Source of the DNA: JANXQG01 sp964615095
Lineage (GTDB): Bacteria > Planctomycetota > Planctomycetia > Pirellulales > Thermoguttaceae
Assembly: GCA_964615095.1 (NCBI GenBank)
Contig: CAZTPX010000013.1
Location: forward strand, 44,498 to 108,497
DNA: 64,000 nt
Reading direction: 5' to 3'
A program made the translations under genes and the position numbers. The notes under the pieces were generated by a model. The model was not told the origin of the DNA and ran no database searches. It was given only the letters and a program-made list of their open reading frames with translations. Of the stretch, positions 44,349-52,283 are shown piece after piece (within the stretch, counting starts at the first letter, position 1; every line of letters starts with the position of its first letter).

Positions 44349-44834
44349 ATGTCCCTGAGACCTTCCCGAATCCATCGCGCCCGCAACCTGGGAGCCTGGC
44401 AGAACCAGTTCCACACGGAGGGCGATCTCTGCCCCAGCGAGTTGCCGCGGCTGCCCGTCTGGACCGACGACGAAGAGGCGGACGATTGGCCGCCGGGCGA
44501 AGCGCAGGGGGCCGGCGCCGCTAACGTCGTTGCTGCGTCCCTGCCGGGCGTGGCGGTCGGCGGCCATGAGGTTCCCGTGAGGCTTCGCCACTTGAAAGTC
44601 GCGGCCGATCGCGGGCACCTGGAGGCGATGTATCTGCTGGCCCAGGAGTGCGACGACCGCATCGAGCGGATGCACTGGCTGACGATGGCCGCCGAGCGGG
44701 GCCATCTGCCCGCCATGCACGACTTGGGGCTGGCATCGCTGGCCTTGCACGAGCGTCGCCGCTGGCTCTTGCGCGCCGCCCGGCACGGCTGGGCCGAAGC
44801 CATGGCGGAACTGGGTGACGTGGAGTGCTCGTGA
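44349..44834 (+). CDS. Short Sel1-repeat protein
   Basis: 161 residues. A variable N-terminal half leads into Sel1-like helical repeats: RHLKVAADRGHLEAMYLLAQE, MHWLTMAAERGHLPAMHDLG and RRWLLRAARHGWAEAMAELG. Sel1 repeats are protein-interaction solenoids. No signal peptide or enzyme domain. It lies 157 nt downstream of the PHP-glycosyltransferase in the same direction, separated by a palindromic repeat, and is convergent with btaB 4 nt away. Role unknown. Confidence 0.75.
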   Translation: MSLRPSRIHRARNLGAWQNQFHTEGDLCPSELPRLPVWTDDEEADDWPPGEAQGAGAANVVAASLPGVAVGGHEVPVRLRHLKVAADRGHLEAMYLLAQECDDRIERMHWLTMAAERGHLPAMHDLGLASLALHERRRWLLRAARHGWAEAMAELGDVECS

Positions 44835-44838
44835 ACAC

Positions 44839-45564
44839 TTACTTTTTCCCCACGAACGTATAGTACGGCACGCGGATCAGCGGGATGTACGGCACCTTCG
44901 CCCGCTGTTCTTCCAATCGCACGGTGCTGAAGTTCCGCTGCAAGTAGGGAATATGGTCGGGTGAGAGGAAGACGTTGTCCGACCCGAACCATGCGGGCCA
45001 GAAGGTCCGTGTAAACCAGCCGTGCTGCCGGCGGCCCTCGGCAGGGTACTTGCGGGCGACGAAGAAGTCGGTCACGCCGATCGTCCCGCCAGGCCGCAGC
45101 ATCGCCAGGGCGTTGTCGATCGCCGCAAACCAGTCGGGAATCATCGTCAATGAATAGGAAAAGGTCACCACGTCGGCCAGGCCGTCGGCGGGCCGAAAGG
45201 TCGTCGCGTCGGCCTCGACGGCTTCCACGTTCTTCCAGCCGCGGGCCTCGCACCGCTTCCGCGCAACAGCCAGCAGCGAGCCGCACAGATCGACCAGGTA
45301 GACCTTCCGCGCCTTGTGCAACTCGCCGCCGATCGGCTCCAGGTTGGCCCCTGTCCCGCCGCCCAGATCGACCCACACGCCGCCTTCCGGCACTGCGATC
45401 GAGCGGTACATGGCCTCGCGGCCCTGCAGCAGGCGGCGGCGGAAATCGTCATAGGCCTCGGCCTGCCCGGAATAGAACGACTCCAGCCGCGCGGCATGGT
45501 CCTTGCCCCGCACCGGCTTGGCCACGATGTGGTAGAGGACGCGTAGATCGGTGAGCAATGACAT
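44839..45564 (-). CDS. btaB: Betaine lipid synthesis N-methyltransferase BtaB
   Basis: 241 residues of the class I SAM-dependent type. VWVDLGGGTGANLEPIG is the SAM loop, VYLVDLCGSLLAVARKRCE the acidic ribose contact and DVVTFSYSLTMIPDWF the post-motif. KHAARLESFYSGQAEAYDDFRRRLLQGR-type residues (near 24-50) are a BtaB hallmark. It trimethylates the diacylglyceryl-homoserine made by BtaA to give the betaine lipid DGTS. Start ATG 45562-45564 is chosen because the longer frame enters the AT-rich repeat. It follows btaA in the same direction across a 146-nt gap. Confidence 0.9.
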   Translation of the reverse strand: MSLLTDLRVLYHIVAKPVRGKDHAARLESFYSGQAEAYDDFRRRLLQGREAMYRSIAVPEGGVWVDLGGGTGANLEPIGGELHKARKVYLVDLCGSLLAVARKRCEARGWKNVEAVEADATTFRPADGLADVVTFSYSLTMIPDWFAAIDNALAMLRPGGTIGVTDFFVARKYPAEGRRQHGWFTRTFWPAWFGSDNVFLSPDHIPYLQRNFSTVRLEEQRAKVPYIPLIRVPYYTFVGKK

Positions 45565-45572
45565 GGGGCCGA

Positions 45573-45703
45573 AAAATCCGAAATCCGAATGTCGAAATCC
45601 GAAACAAATCGAAAACTGCAAATCTCAAATGACCAAAGTTTTGGATTTTCGCAATTGGTATTTTGAATTTGTTTCGTATTTCGTGCTTCGTATTTCGTAT
45701 TTT
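45573..45703. repeat. AT-rich imperfect inverted repeat between btaA and btaB
   Basis: Arms 45573-45609 (AAAATCCGAAATCCGAATGT...) and 45667-45703 are complementary in about 31 of 37 positions. Each arm is itself built of short CGAAAT-C/A-CGAA units. The block is far more AT-rich than its neighbours. Confidence 0.8.
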
Positions 45704-45710
45704 CTCTTTG

Positions 45711-46904
45711 TTAGGCGGCCAAATCAGCGATATGGAAGCTGCCGTAGGTGTGGACGCGGCATTGGGGATGGAGTTGCTCGGCCAGCTCGCGATCGTAGCT
45801 GAGCAACTCGCCGACGGTCGTCAAGCGACCATCGAGCGTGATCTGCGTGCGATCGACGAACTCGGTCCGCAGTCCGGCGCTGCGCCAGATGATCCGCGCG
45901 CCCGGCGCGGACCGGCGGACGATCCACTGCCACTCCTGCGCCAACAGCGGCAGTCGCCGCGTGGATAGCCAGTCCATATGGTCCAGCAACACGAACCGCG
46001 AAATCGGCCGCGGGTCGTTCGTCAAGAAGCCCTCGACTGAATCCGTATGTGTCTCCACCCGATCGACCAAGCCGTCGCGAAGCTTCTGGAAGTTCTCCGG
46101 CTTGAGGTATTCCGGACAGCAGTCCGGCGTGTAGCTGCCCGTCATGTAGACCCGCCAGAAATAGTTGTCGCTCAGCGGCAGCCGGGCGAAGACCGTCTCG
46201 ACACAGTCCTGCACGAACTGGTTGATCCCGCCCGGGTACTGCGTTTCGATCTGGTGCCGCTGGGCCTGGGGAACGCCCAAGAGCGAGAGGACCGTATCGC
46301 GGCGCATGGCGAAACGCATGGACTTCGACCAGAAACGCTGCCGCAGGTGCCGGTCGTAGATCTCCTGCTGCTGGGCGACGCTCGTGCAGTCCAGCAAGTC
46401 GTCGATCTGCGGACGCAGCTTGGCCACGCGATTGATGTACACGTTGATCAACATGGCGAACGTGCCGCACGTCCCGCGGAAATAGAACGGGCGGCGGTTC
46501 GCGGGATCGAAGAATCTGATCCAGTGGTCCCAGTAGCGCTGCGGCCACTCGGCCAGCGCCGGCCGCAACTTCTCGCGGTAGATCTCCGCGGCGCCGGGCA
46601 AGCGGCCCGCGCCGAACATGGCAAAGAAGTCCTCGTAGCGCAGGTTGCGGATGCCGGCCAGTTTCAGGTCCAAGAGGGCGTTCTGCCGCGGATTCATGTC
46701 GACCGCCACGACCTGCTTGGGACCAGCCAGGGCGTAGTCCAACGCATTGCAGCCGGCGGAAGTGATGACCAGGACCGTATCTTCGCCCGTGAGGTTCAGG
46801 GCCTGGCGATCCAGACGGGGATCTTCCCAGCAAGTGTTGTAGACCAGGTTGTGACCGTGGACCAGTTTAAAGACCTTGCCACCTGCCCATTCGCTAATCG
46901 ACAT
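45711..46904 (-). CDS. btaA: SAM:diacylglycerol 3-amino-3-carboxypropyltransferase BtaA
   Basis: 397 residues of the DUF3419/BtaA family. FKLVHGHNLVYNTCWEDPRL, TVLVITSAGCNALDYALAG and VVAVDMNPRQNALLDLKL form the SAM-binding half; YFWRVYMTGSYTPDCCPEYL and FVLLDHMDWLS are family signatures. It transfers the 3-amino-3-carboxypropyl group of SAM to diacylglycerol, the first step of betaine-lipid synthesis; BtaB then methylates. AAGGAG lies 6 nt before ATG 46902-46904. These lipids replace phospholipids under phosphate limitation in other bacteria; no Pho box was recognised here. Confidence 0.95.
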   Translation of the reverse strand: MSISEWAGGKVFKLVHGHNLVYNTCWEDPRLDRQALNLTGEDTVLVITSAGCNALDYALAGPKQVVAVDMNPRQNALLDLKLAGIRNLRYEDFFAMFGAGRLPGAAEIYREKLRPALAEWPQRYWDHWIRFFDPANRRPFYFRGTCGTFAMLINVYINRVAKLRPQIDDLLDCTSVAQQQEIYDRHLRQRFWSKSMRFAMRRDTVLSLLGVPQAQRHQIETQYPGGINQFVQDCVETVFARLPLSDNYFWRVYMTGSYTPDCCPEYLKPENFQKLRDGLVDRVETHTDSVEGFLTNDPRPISRFVLLDHMDWLSTRRLPLLAQEWQWIVRRSAPGARIIWRSAGLRTEFVDRTQITLDGRLTTVGELLSYDRELAEQLHPQCRVHTYGSFHIADLAA

Positions 46905-47292
46905 AAATTGCTCCTTGCGCTGCCTACGGCGGAGTACTTCGTAGGACGGAATTCACTCCGTTGTGAACTGAGCCTATCGCACAGGCCCTAGGCTGGCCGC
47001 AGAGAATAATCTGCCTGCCCTTGTCCGTGTAGGATAGGTTTTCAACCTGTCGTGACAGCAGGTTTTCAACCTGTCGTGACAGATTACAAATCTATCCTAC
47101 GGGCATCGTATTTCCTGCGGCTTGCTCCAGTTCCTTTTTTGTAGGGTGTCGGCCGCGTTTCGTCAATCGCTGTTTCCCACGACTTTCGCGGATCATACCC
47201 CTTCTTCGGGAGTGCTCTATCATCGCATGGCCTATTTCGGTTAGCAATGTGTTCAGAGTGATGAATGGAACCGCAGGGTGGGCCAAGAACCA
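46905..47292. other. Intergenic region with repeats
   Basis: About 390 bases between btaA and the amidohydrolase. It holds the repeat at 47030-47101 and a 64-codon minus-strand frame (47092-47286) with no recognised family, which runs into the repeat and is doubtful as a gene. Confidence 0.45.
47030..47101. repeat. Tandem 23-nt repeat flanked by short inverted repeats
   Basis: AGGTTTTCAACCTGTCGTGA-CAG occurs at 47037-47059 and again at 47061-47083. The block is bounded by GTAGGATAG (47030-47038) and its complement CTATCCTAC (47093-47101). Such GTAGGATA-bounded units are common short repeats in planctomycete genomes, by my recollection. Confidence 0.8.
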
Positions 47293-48630
47293 TCAACGGC
47301 AATCCACTTGCTCGCCACGGACCCATGTTGCCGTCACCGGACCGGTTCCGTCCAAGAGCAATTCACAGGGAACGGGCGGGTCGGCTTCGGGCAAGGCGAC
47401 AACGGCCAGGTTGGCCCGCTTGCCCGGCGCCAGGGTGCCGATTTGCGCGTCCAGCCCCAGCGCCCGCGCCCCGCCTAGTGTGCCGAGTTCCAAAATCGTC
47501 GCCCGACTCAGGGTGGGAAACGTGCGGGCGACGTGCCGCATCTCGGCCAAGAGACTCAGGTCCGGCGAGGAGGCCCGGCTGTCGGTCCCCAGGGCCACGA
47601 CCGCGCCGGCCGTCAAAAGCTTCTCCAGCGGATAACGGGCGTGACCGAACCAGGCGTGTGTCCGCGGGCAATACACCACGGCCAACTGCCGTTGCTGACC
47701 AACAAACTCGATCTCCTCGTCGTCGAGATAATTGCCGTGAACCACCAATGCCCGCGGGGCGCGGGCCAGCGTGCGAAGCTCGCGCAAGGGCCGAGCGCCG
47801 CGCGGCCGCGCGGCCGGGTCCCAGCCGCCCCGCGATTCCAGTAACTCGCGGAACGGTCCGCGGCCGTCGCGCAAAAAGTCGATCTCCTCTCGCGATTCCG
47901 CCAGGTGCATGGCCAACGGCAGCCCGTGTTCGACGGCGAAATCCACGGCCCGAGCGAGCAACTCCGGATGCACCGTGTAGGGAGCGTGCGGACTCAAGCC
48001 CGGTTGCCAGAACGAATCGTTGCCCTCATAGAAGCTCGACGGGGCACCCGCTTGCGGGTCAGCGAGGGGTCCGCTCATGCCGCATGCTTGCAAGCATTCC
48101 GCGTTGACCCGCAAGCGGGTGCCCCGTCGGGCTTCCATGAGATGCCGCTGGGCAGACGCCATCGCGGTTGCCACGCGATCGATGCGTGGGGCAATCAATT
48201 CCGCGAAAACAATGCCCTCGCAGGACGAAGCAAGATAAGGGTCGATCGGCCTGCCCGGTTGCGCGATTTCGCCGATCGTGGTGACGCCCTGCGCGACGCT
48301 CTCCCTCAAGCCCAGTTCCACGGGCGAACGGCCCTCGACAGGCGCATCGGTCCGCTGCCGAATCACACTGCCCAGCCAGGCGACGAACTCCATGCCCTGT
48401 TGCCCGATAGGCGCGGCAAGGTGGCTGAATTCCAAGTGCGTATGCGCGTTGACCAGTCCCGGCAGGATGGCTGCCTGGCCCAAGTCTTCGATTGGCAGGT
48501 CGCGGGGCGGGTCGCCGACGGCAGTAATGCGGCCCTGGAAAATGGTCACCGCGGCATCGCGCAGGGGCGGCCCGATTATGGGAAAGACCCAGCGGGCACG
48601 CAGGCAAAGCGGAAAAATGTTTTCGTTCAT
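47293..48630 (-). CDS. Metal-dependent amidohydrolase with an in-frame palindromic insertion
   Basis: 445 residues of the amidohydrolase/deaminase superfamily (TRZ/ATZ-SsnA-like). Metal ligands are seen in LPGLVNAHTHLEFSHL, GLSPHAPYTVHPELL, LAMHLAESREE, VVHGN and VALGTDSRASSPDLSLL. The start is ATG 48628-48630. Residues around 165-200 (RRGTRLRVNAECLQACGMSG onward, to QAGAP) are unlike the family and are encoded by a 105-nt palindromic repeat, 48031-48135, inserted exactly in frame. Substrate probably a deaminated purine or futalosine-like compound, but I cannot tell. It may still be active, since the insertion falls before the third metal ligand loop. Confidence 0.85.
   Translation of the reverse strand: MNENIFPLCLRARWVFPIIGPPLRDAAVTIFQGRITAVGDPPRDLPIEDLGQAAILPGLVNAHTHLEFSHLAAPIGQQGMEFVAWLGSVIRQRTDAPVEGRSPVELGLRESVAQGVTTIGEIAQPGRPIDPYLASSCEGIVFAELIAPRIDRVATAMASAQRHLMEARRGTRLRVNAECLQACGMSGPLADPQAGAPSSFYEGNDSFWQPGLSPHAPYTVHPELLARAVDFAVEHGLPLAMHLAESREEIDFLRDGRGPFRELLESRGGWDPAARPRGARPLRELRTLARAPRALVVHGNYLDDEEIEFVGQQRQLAVVYCPRTHAWFGHARYPLEKLLTAGAVVALGTDSRASSPDLSLLAEMRHVARTFPTLSRATILELGTLGGARALGLDAQIGTLAPGKRANLAVVALPEADPPVPCELLLDGTGPVTATWVRGEQVDCR
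48031..48135. repeat. In-frame palindromic repeat inside the amidohydrolase gene
   Basis: Arms 48031-48064 and 48102-48135 are 34 nt long with two mismatches (CGACGGGGCACCCGCTTGCG...), around a 37-nt centre that holds a further GCATGCTTGCAAGCAT palindrome. 105 nt is 35 codons, so the reading frame is kept. The core recurs between genes at 44235, 52146 and 59206. Confidence 0.88.
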
Positions 48631-48639
48631 GGGGGAGAG

Positions 48640-48810
48640 AGATGAATCACGAAATACACGAATCACACGAAAGAAGGACGGAAATAAACTACTCAAGCCG
48701 TAATCGCCCCCGTCGGCCCTGTGAGACCGCGGAAAAAAATCTCGCGGGAACACAACGCATAGTACTCAGTACTGAGTACTCAGTACTACATCTTTCCCCT
48801 TACGTGTCAT
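48640..48810. repeat. Short repeat-rich region upstream of the amidohydrolase
   Basis: Contains AATCACGAAATACACGAATC (encoding NHEIHES on the plus strand if read) and the perfectly palindromic AGTACTCAGTACTGAGTACT followed by a partial repeat. These are typical short planctomycete intergenic repeats. No gene. Confidence 0.55.
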
Positions 48811-48816
48811 TCGTGG

Positions 48817-51078
48817 TTAAACGTTGGCTGCACTCAACCCATCATCGGCCGTGTGCTCGAAGGCTTCCTGCAGCAGTTCCTCGGCGCTGCGGGCTTCGGG
48901 GAACCAGGTGAACCAGCCCAGCAAGGCCAGGGCCGTCACGCCGCCAAAGAGGTAAACGGGCCACTGATAGGCCGGCCCCTCGGCAGTCGGTTGCACGAGC
49001 AATCCTAGGCCGGGAATGCGCTCGATCAACTCGGGCGTGATCTTCGCGCTGAGGACCGTCATCGAATTGTGCAGGAAATGGAAGACGATGCCCGGCAGCA
49101 GGCTCCCGCTCTTCACAGCCAGATAGCCCAGGACGAGACCCAGCAGGCCGGCGTTGATCGATTGCTGCAGGAAGCCGTGTGTGACCCCGAACAAGATCGC
49201 GCTGACTACGATCGCACGCCGGTTGTTGCCCAGGCTGCGGCAGCCGGAAAGGATGAAGCCGCGAAAGGCCAGTTCTTCGCAGACAGCCGGCACCACGGCT
49301 ACGCAGAGGATCAGCAACCCCAGGTCGGCCGAGGCGAACTTCGTTTGCAAGTCGTCGACCAGCCGTTTCATCTCCGGCGCGATCGGGTAAAGATACATGA
49401 CCAGTTGGTTTAGCCCGATGATAAACGGGTGCATGGCCAGCGCCAGCACGGCAGCCGCGGGGATCATTTTCCAGCGCGGCAGCCGCAACAGCAGCGTCTG
49501 CCGCGGACTACTGGTGAGCATCACCGCCATCAAAAGCGCGGGCGTAAGGATCACGGCCAGTTGCAAAACCAGGGTCACGCGGGCGAAGCCTTCGAACCCC
49601 GATGGCGGCGCTACCGAAGAACGGAAGACGAAGCTCAGAACCAGGATCATCGCCCCGCAAAACAGCCCTTCGGCGACCGACGGCGTCGGCTCGCGGTCGC
49701 GCATCAGGTGCCGCAACCAGAGACCCACGGCAAACCGCTCGCTCTCGCGGAAGATCACCGACTCCTTGTTGAACTGCTCCACCGCCCAGCGGACGGATAG
49801 CCAGCAGGCGGCCAAAGTCACCGCCAGCACCACCGGCAAGTATTGCAGCGCCTGCATGTAGGAGCCTTCCAGCAAGGTCTTCAGCAGAAGCACGAGGCCG
49901 GAGATGGGAATCAAGCTGTTACCCAGGGTCAATTCCACGCCGGGACTCATGGGCAGCACGGCCATGGGCAGCGAGAGCATCATCAGCGGCATGAGGTAGT
50001 ACTGGCCTTCCTTCGTACTGCGGGCGAAGGCGGCCAGCGCCAGGCACAACGCGCTGAACAGGGCCGCCACCGGCACCACGGCCAGTGTCAGCCACAGCAC
50101 CGCCAGCGGTGGCGGCCCACCGAAGTTTTCCATCTGGCGAAAGATCAAGCTGCCCGTGATGCCCACGCTCACGATGTTCAAGGCCGCCGTCACCATGCTG
50201 AAGACCATGATCGTCAGCAGTTTGCCGACCACGATTTCGCTCCGCTCGGCAGGGCTGCTCAGCAGCGTTTCCAGTGTGCCGCGCTCCTTCTCGCCGGCAC
50301 ACAGATCGACCGCCGGATAAAAGGCCCCGGTCATGGCCCATAGCAACAGCAACACGGGCAGTATCCGCGACCAGATATTCACCGACTTGCTGGCCGATTG
50401 GCCGGCCAGGTTGGCGCTTTCGACCGCGAAGGGCCGCACTGCCTCCGCCGGCATGCCGCCCGCCACGAGGTTCGTCTTGCCCACCTCCTCCGTCCAGCGA
50501 TCCAGCACCGCCGTGAGCCGTGTGCAGGCCAGCAGCGAGCGTTCGTTGACCGTCGTATAGATGATCTTGGGCCGCGGGATCTCTGGGTTCTTGCCGCTTG
50601 AAGTCTGTGAAGTGGAACCGGCTGCCGGCGGCTTGCCCGCCGCGTCGCGGATGGCCGTGCGATAGGCGGCCAGCCGCTGGGCGAAGTCGGGCGGAAAGAC
50701 CAGCGCGGCGTCGTATTTCTTGGGCACCAGTCGGCCGATCTCGGCGGCCTGGTCATTGCACGTGTCGTTGGCGAACTGCCCTTCGGGCGCTATTTCCAGC
50801 GTCAGCAAGTTCGCCCCGCGGGAACCGTCGGCAAACAGTTGCTGGCAGAACTGCGGGCCTTGGAAGAGCGGAGTCGGCGCCGAAACCAATTGCCCGCCGC
50901 CCACGACCAGCACGGTCATCGCGTTCTGCGTCCGGAACTGGATCATCTGGAAGTAGGCCGTCCCCAGCAGCGGATAGAGCAGGATCGGCAGCACGAAGAT
51001 CATGAACAGCGTCCGCCGGTCGCGCAACTGATCGCGGACTTCGCGGGCGAGGATCAGCCTGACGTTCGTAAGATTCAT
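48817..51078 (-). CDS. natB: ABC-2 exporter permease fused to a CPBP intramembrane protease domain
   Basis: 753 residues. The N-terminal half is a NatB-type ABC-2 permease (ILAREVRDQLRDRRTLFMIF, then about six helices, with an extracytoplasmic domain between the first two). The C-terminal half is a CPBP/Abi protease-like domain: CEELAFRGFILSG (EExxFR), SAILFGVTHGFLQQS (FxxxH) and VFHFLHNSMTVL (HxxxN), so the proposed catalytic residues are all there. It is co-directional with the ATPase gene, 10 nt downstream of it. Together they likely export a small ion or compound; natA/natB in Bacillus export sodium. Confidence 0.9.
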   Translation of the reverse strand: MNLTNVRLILAREVRDQLRDRRTLFMIFVLPILLYPLLGTAYFQMIQFRTQNAMTVLVVGGGQLVSAPTPLFQGPQFCQQLFADGSRGANLLTLEIAPEGQFANDTCNDQAAEIGRLVPKKYDAALVFPPDFAQRLAAYRTAIRDAAGKPPAAGSTSQTSSGKNPEIPRPKIIYTTVNERSLLACTRLTAVLDRWTEEVGKTNLVAGGMPAEAVRPFAVESANLAGQSASKSVNIWSRILPVLLLLWAMTGAFYPAVDLCAGEKERGTLETLLSSPAERSEIVVGKLLTIMVFSMVTAALNIVSVGITGSLIFRQMENFGGPPPLAVLWLTLAVVPVAALFSALCLALAAFARSTKEGQYYLMPLMMLSLPMAVLPMSPGVELTLGNSLIPISGLVLLLKTLLEGSYMQALQYLPVVLAVTLAACWLSVRWAVEQFNKESVIFRESERFAVGLWLRHLMRDREPTPSVAEGLFCGAMILVLSFVFRSSVAPPSGFEGFARVTLVLQLAVILTPALLMAVMLTSSPRQTLLLRLPRWKMIPAAAVLALAMHPFIIGLNQLVMYLYPIAPEMKRLVDDLQTKFASADLGLLILCVAVVPAVCEELAFRGFILSGCRSLGNNRRAIVVSAILFGVTHGFLQQSINAGLLGLVLGYLAVKSGSLLPGIVFHFLHNSMTVLSAKITPELIERIPGLGLLVQPTAEGPAYQWPVYLFGGVTALALLGWFTWFPEARSAEELLQEAFEHTADDGLSAANV

Positions 51079-51088
51079 GGTCCCCCTC

Positions 51089-51862
51089 TCAAAGCGTTTC
51101 CTGCTGGACGGCCGGCACGTGGTCCTGCTCGTGCCGGGAAATCAGTTGAAAGAAGAGCTCTTCCAGGTCCTGCTCGCTATGCTCCCGGCGAAGCTCGTCC
51201 AGCGTGCCCTCGGCGAGGATCTGGCCGCGGTGCATGATGGCCACGCGGTCGCAGAGTTTTTCGGCCTCGCGCATGATGTGAGTGGAAAAGATGATGCACT
51301 TGCCGCTTTCCCGCAGTTCGGCCACGCGGCTCAGCAGGGCCCGCGCAACCAGCACATCCAGCCCAGCCGTCGCCTCGTCGAAAATCAGCACGGGCGGATC
51401 GTGTACGATAGCCCGCGCAATCGATACCTTTTGCCGCATGCCGGTCGACATCTTCGCCCCCAGCAGGTCGCGGATGTCGTTCATCTTCAGTCTTTCGAAA
51501 AGCAATTCCATCCGCTCGGCCAGTTCGGCCTTGGGCAGTCCGTGCAGGCGGCCAAAGTACTCGACCATCTCCCAGGCAGTCATGCGGTCGTAAATGCCCG
51601 TATTGGCCGAAATGAAGCCGATTTGCCGGCGGACTTGCGACGGCTGCCGCACAACGTCGCAGCCGTTGACCCGGGCCGTGCCGAGCGTGGGCCGCAGCAC
51701 GGTGCTGAGGATCCGCAGGGCGGTGGTCTTTCCCGCCCCGTTGGGGCCCAGCAGGCCATAAATCTGCCCCGACAGCGCGCGAAAACTGAGCCCGTCCAAG
51801 GCCACGAATCGGCCGCGGCGGAGGTCGGTATAGTGCTTCGTCAATCCTTGGACTTCGATCAT
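51089..51862 (-). CDS. natA: ABC transporter ATPase, NatA type
   Basis: 257 residues. Walker A is LLGPNGAGKTTALRILS, Walker B PVLIFDEATAGLD and the switch histidine is in IIFSTHIMREAEKLCDR. The signature reads MSTGMRQKVSIARAI, a variant (ST for SG) seen in NatA-like exporters. It is followed by the permease/protease gene after 10 nt in the same direction. Powers export of a small substrate, sodium in the namesake. The promoter should lie in 51863-52283. Confidence 0.93.
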   Translation of the reverse strand: MIEVQGLTKHYTDLRRGRFVALDGLSFRALSGQIYGLLGPNGAGKTTALRILSTVLRPTLGTARVNGCDVVRQPSQVRRQIGFISANTGIYDRMTAWEMVEYFGRLHGLPKAELAERMELLFERLKMNDIRDLLGAKMSTGMRQKVSIARAIVHDPPVLIFDEATAGLDVLVARALLSRVAELRESGKCIIFSTHIMREAEKLCDRVAIMHRGQILAEGTLDELRREHSEQDLEELFFQLISRHEQDHVPAVQQETL

Positions 51863-52283
51863 TCCTCAATTGTACCACGCAGGCACACGAATCAGGGCCA
51901 AGAAGCTGTTTGTAAAGATCCCGGTCCGACGCGGGCGCCGTGCGCAGCATGGTCGGCAAGGAATCTGCGTGTGTAGACGGAAAAGTCTTCCATTTCAGCG
52001 GCGTTCAGGTTATTGCACCCCTAAGTTCGGTTTGGCTTGCTTGCAGGGCCATTTTGGCGGGGGTAGAATCGGGGTTCTCTCGAAAATGCCGATAGCTAAT
52101 AAGTAGTTATGCGTGATTCCCGGAGAGTGGCGGTCATCCCAGTAGGGAACGGCGGGGCACCCGCTTGCGGGTCGATGCCGTTCCAGGAGATTTGGAACGC
52201 CACGGAGGGCGTTTACTACCGTGGGCCTCCAGGACTCGCGCAAACGTATTTAGCCGCTCGGCGTCACCCCCCACCTTACCATC
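51863..52283. other. Divergent promoter region with a repeat
   Basis: 420 bases between the natA and purB starts. It contains the palindromic repeat 52146-52184. No gene or riboswitch is recognised, although purine genes are often controlled and the purB leader starts here. Confidence 0.45.
52146..52184. repeat. ACCCGC-TTGC-GGGT palindromic repeat copy
   Basis: GGAACGGC...CACCCGCTTGCGGGTCGATGCCGTTCC: complementary ends GGAACGGC and GCCGTTCC enclose the ACCCGC/GCGGGT stem. Close to identical to 59206-59245. Confidence 0.8.

Noticed and set aside
47092..47286. A 64-codon minus-strand frame
   Set aside because: No family, no ribosome site, and it runs into the repeat at 47030-47101.
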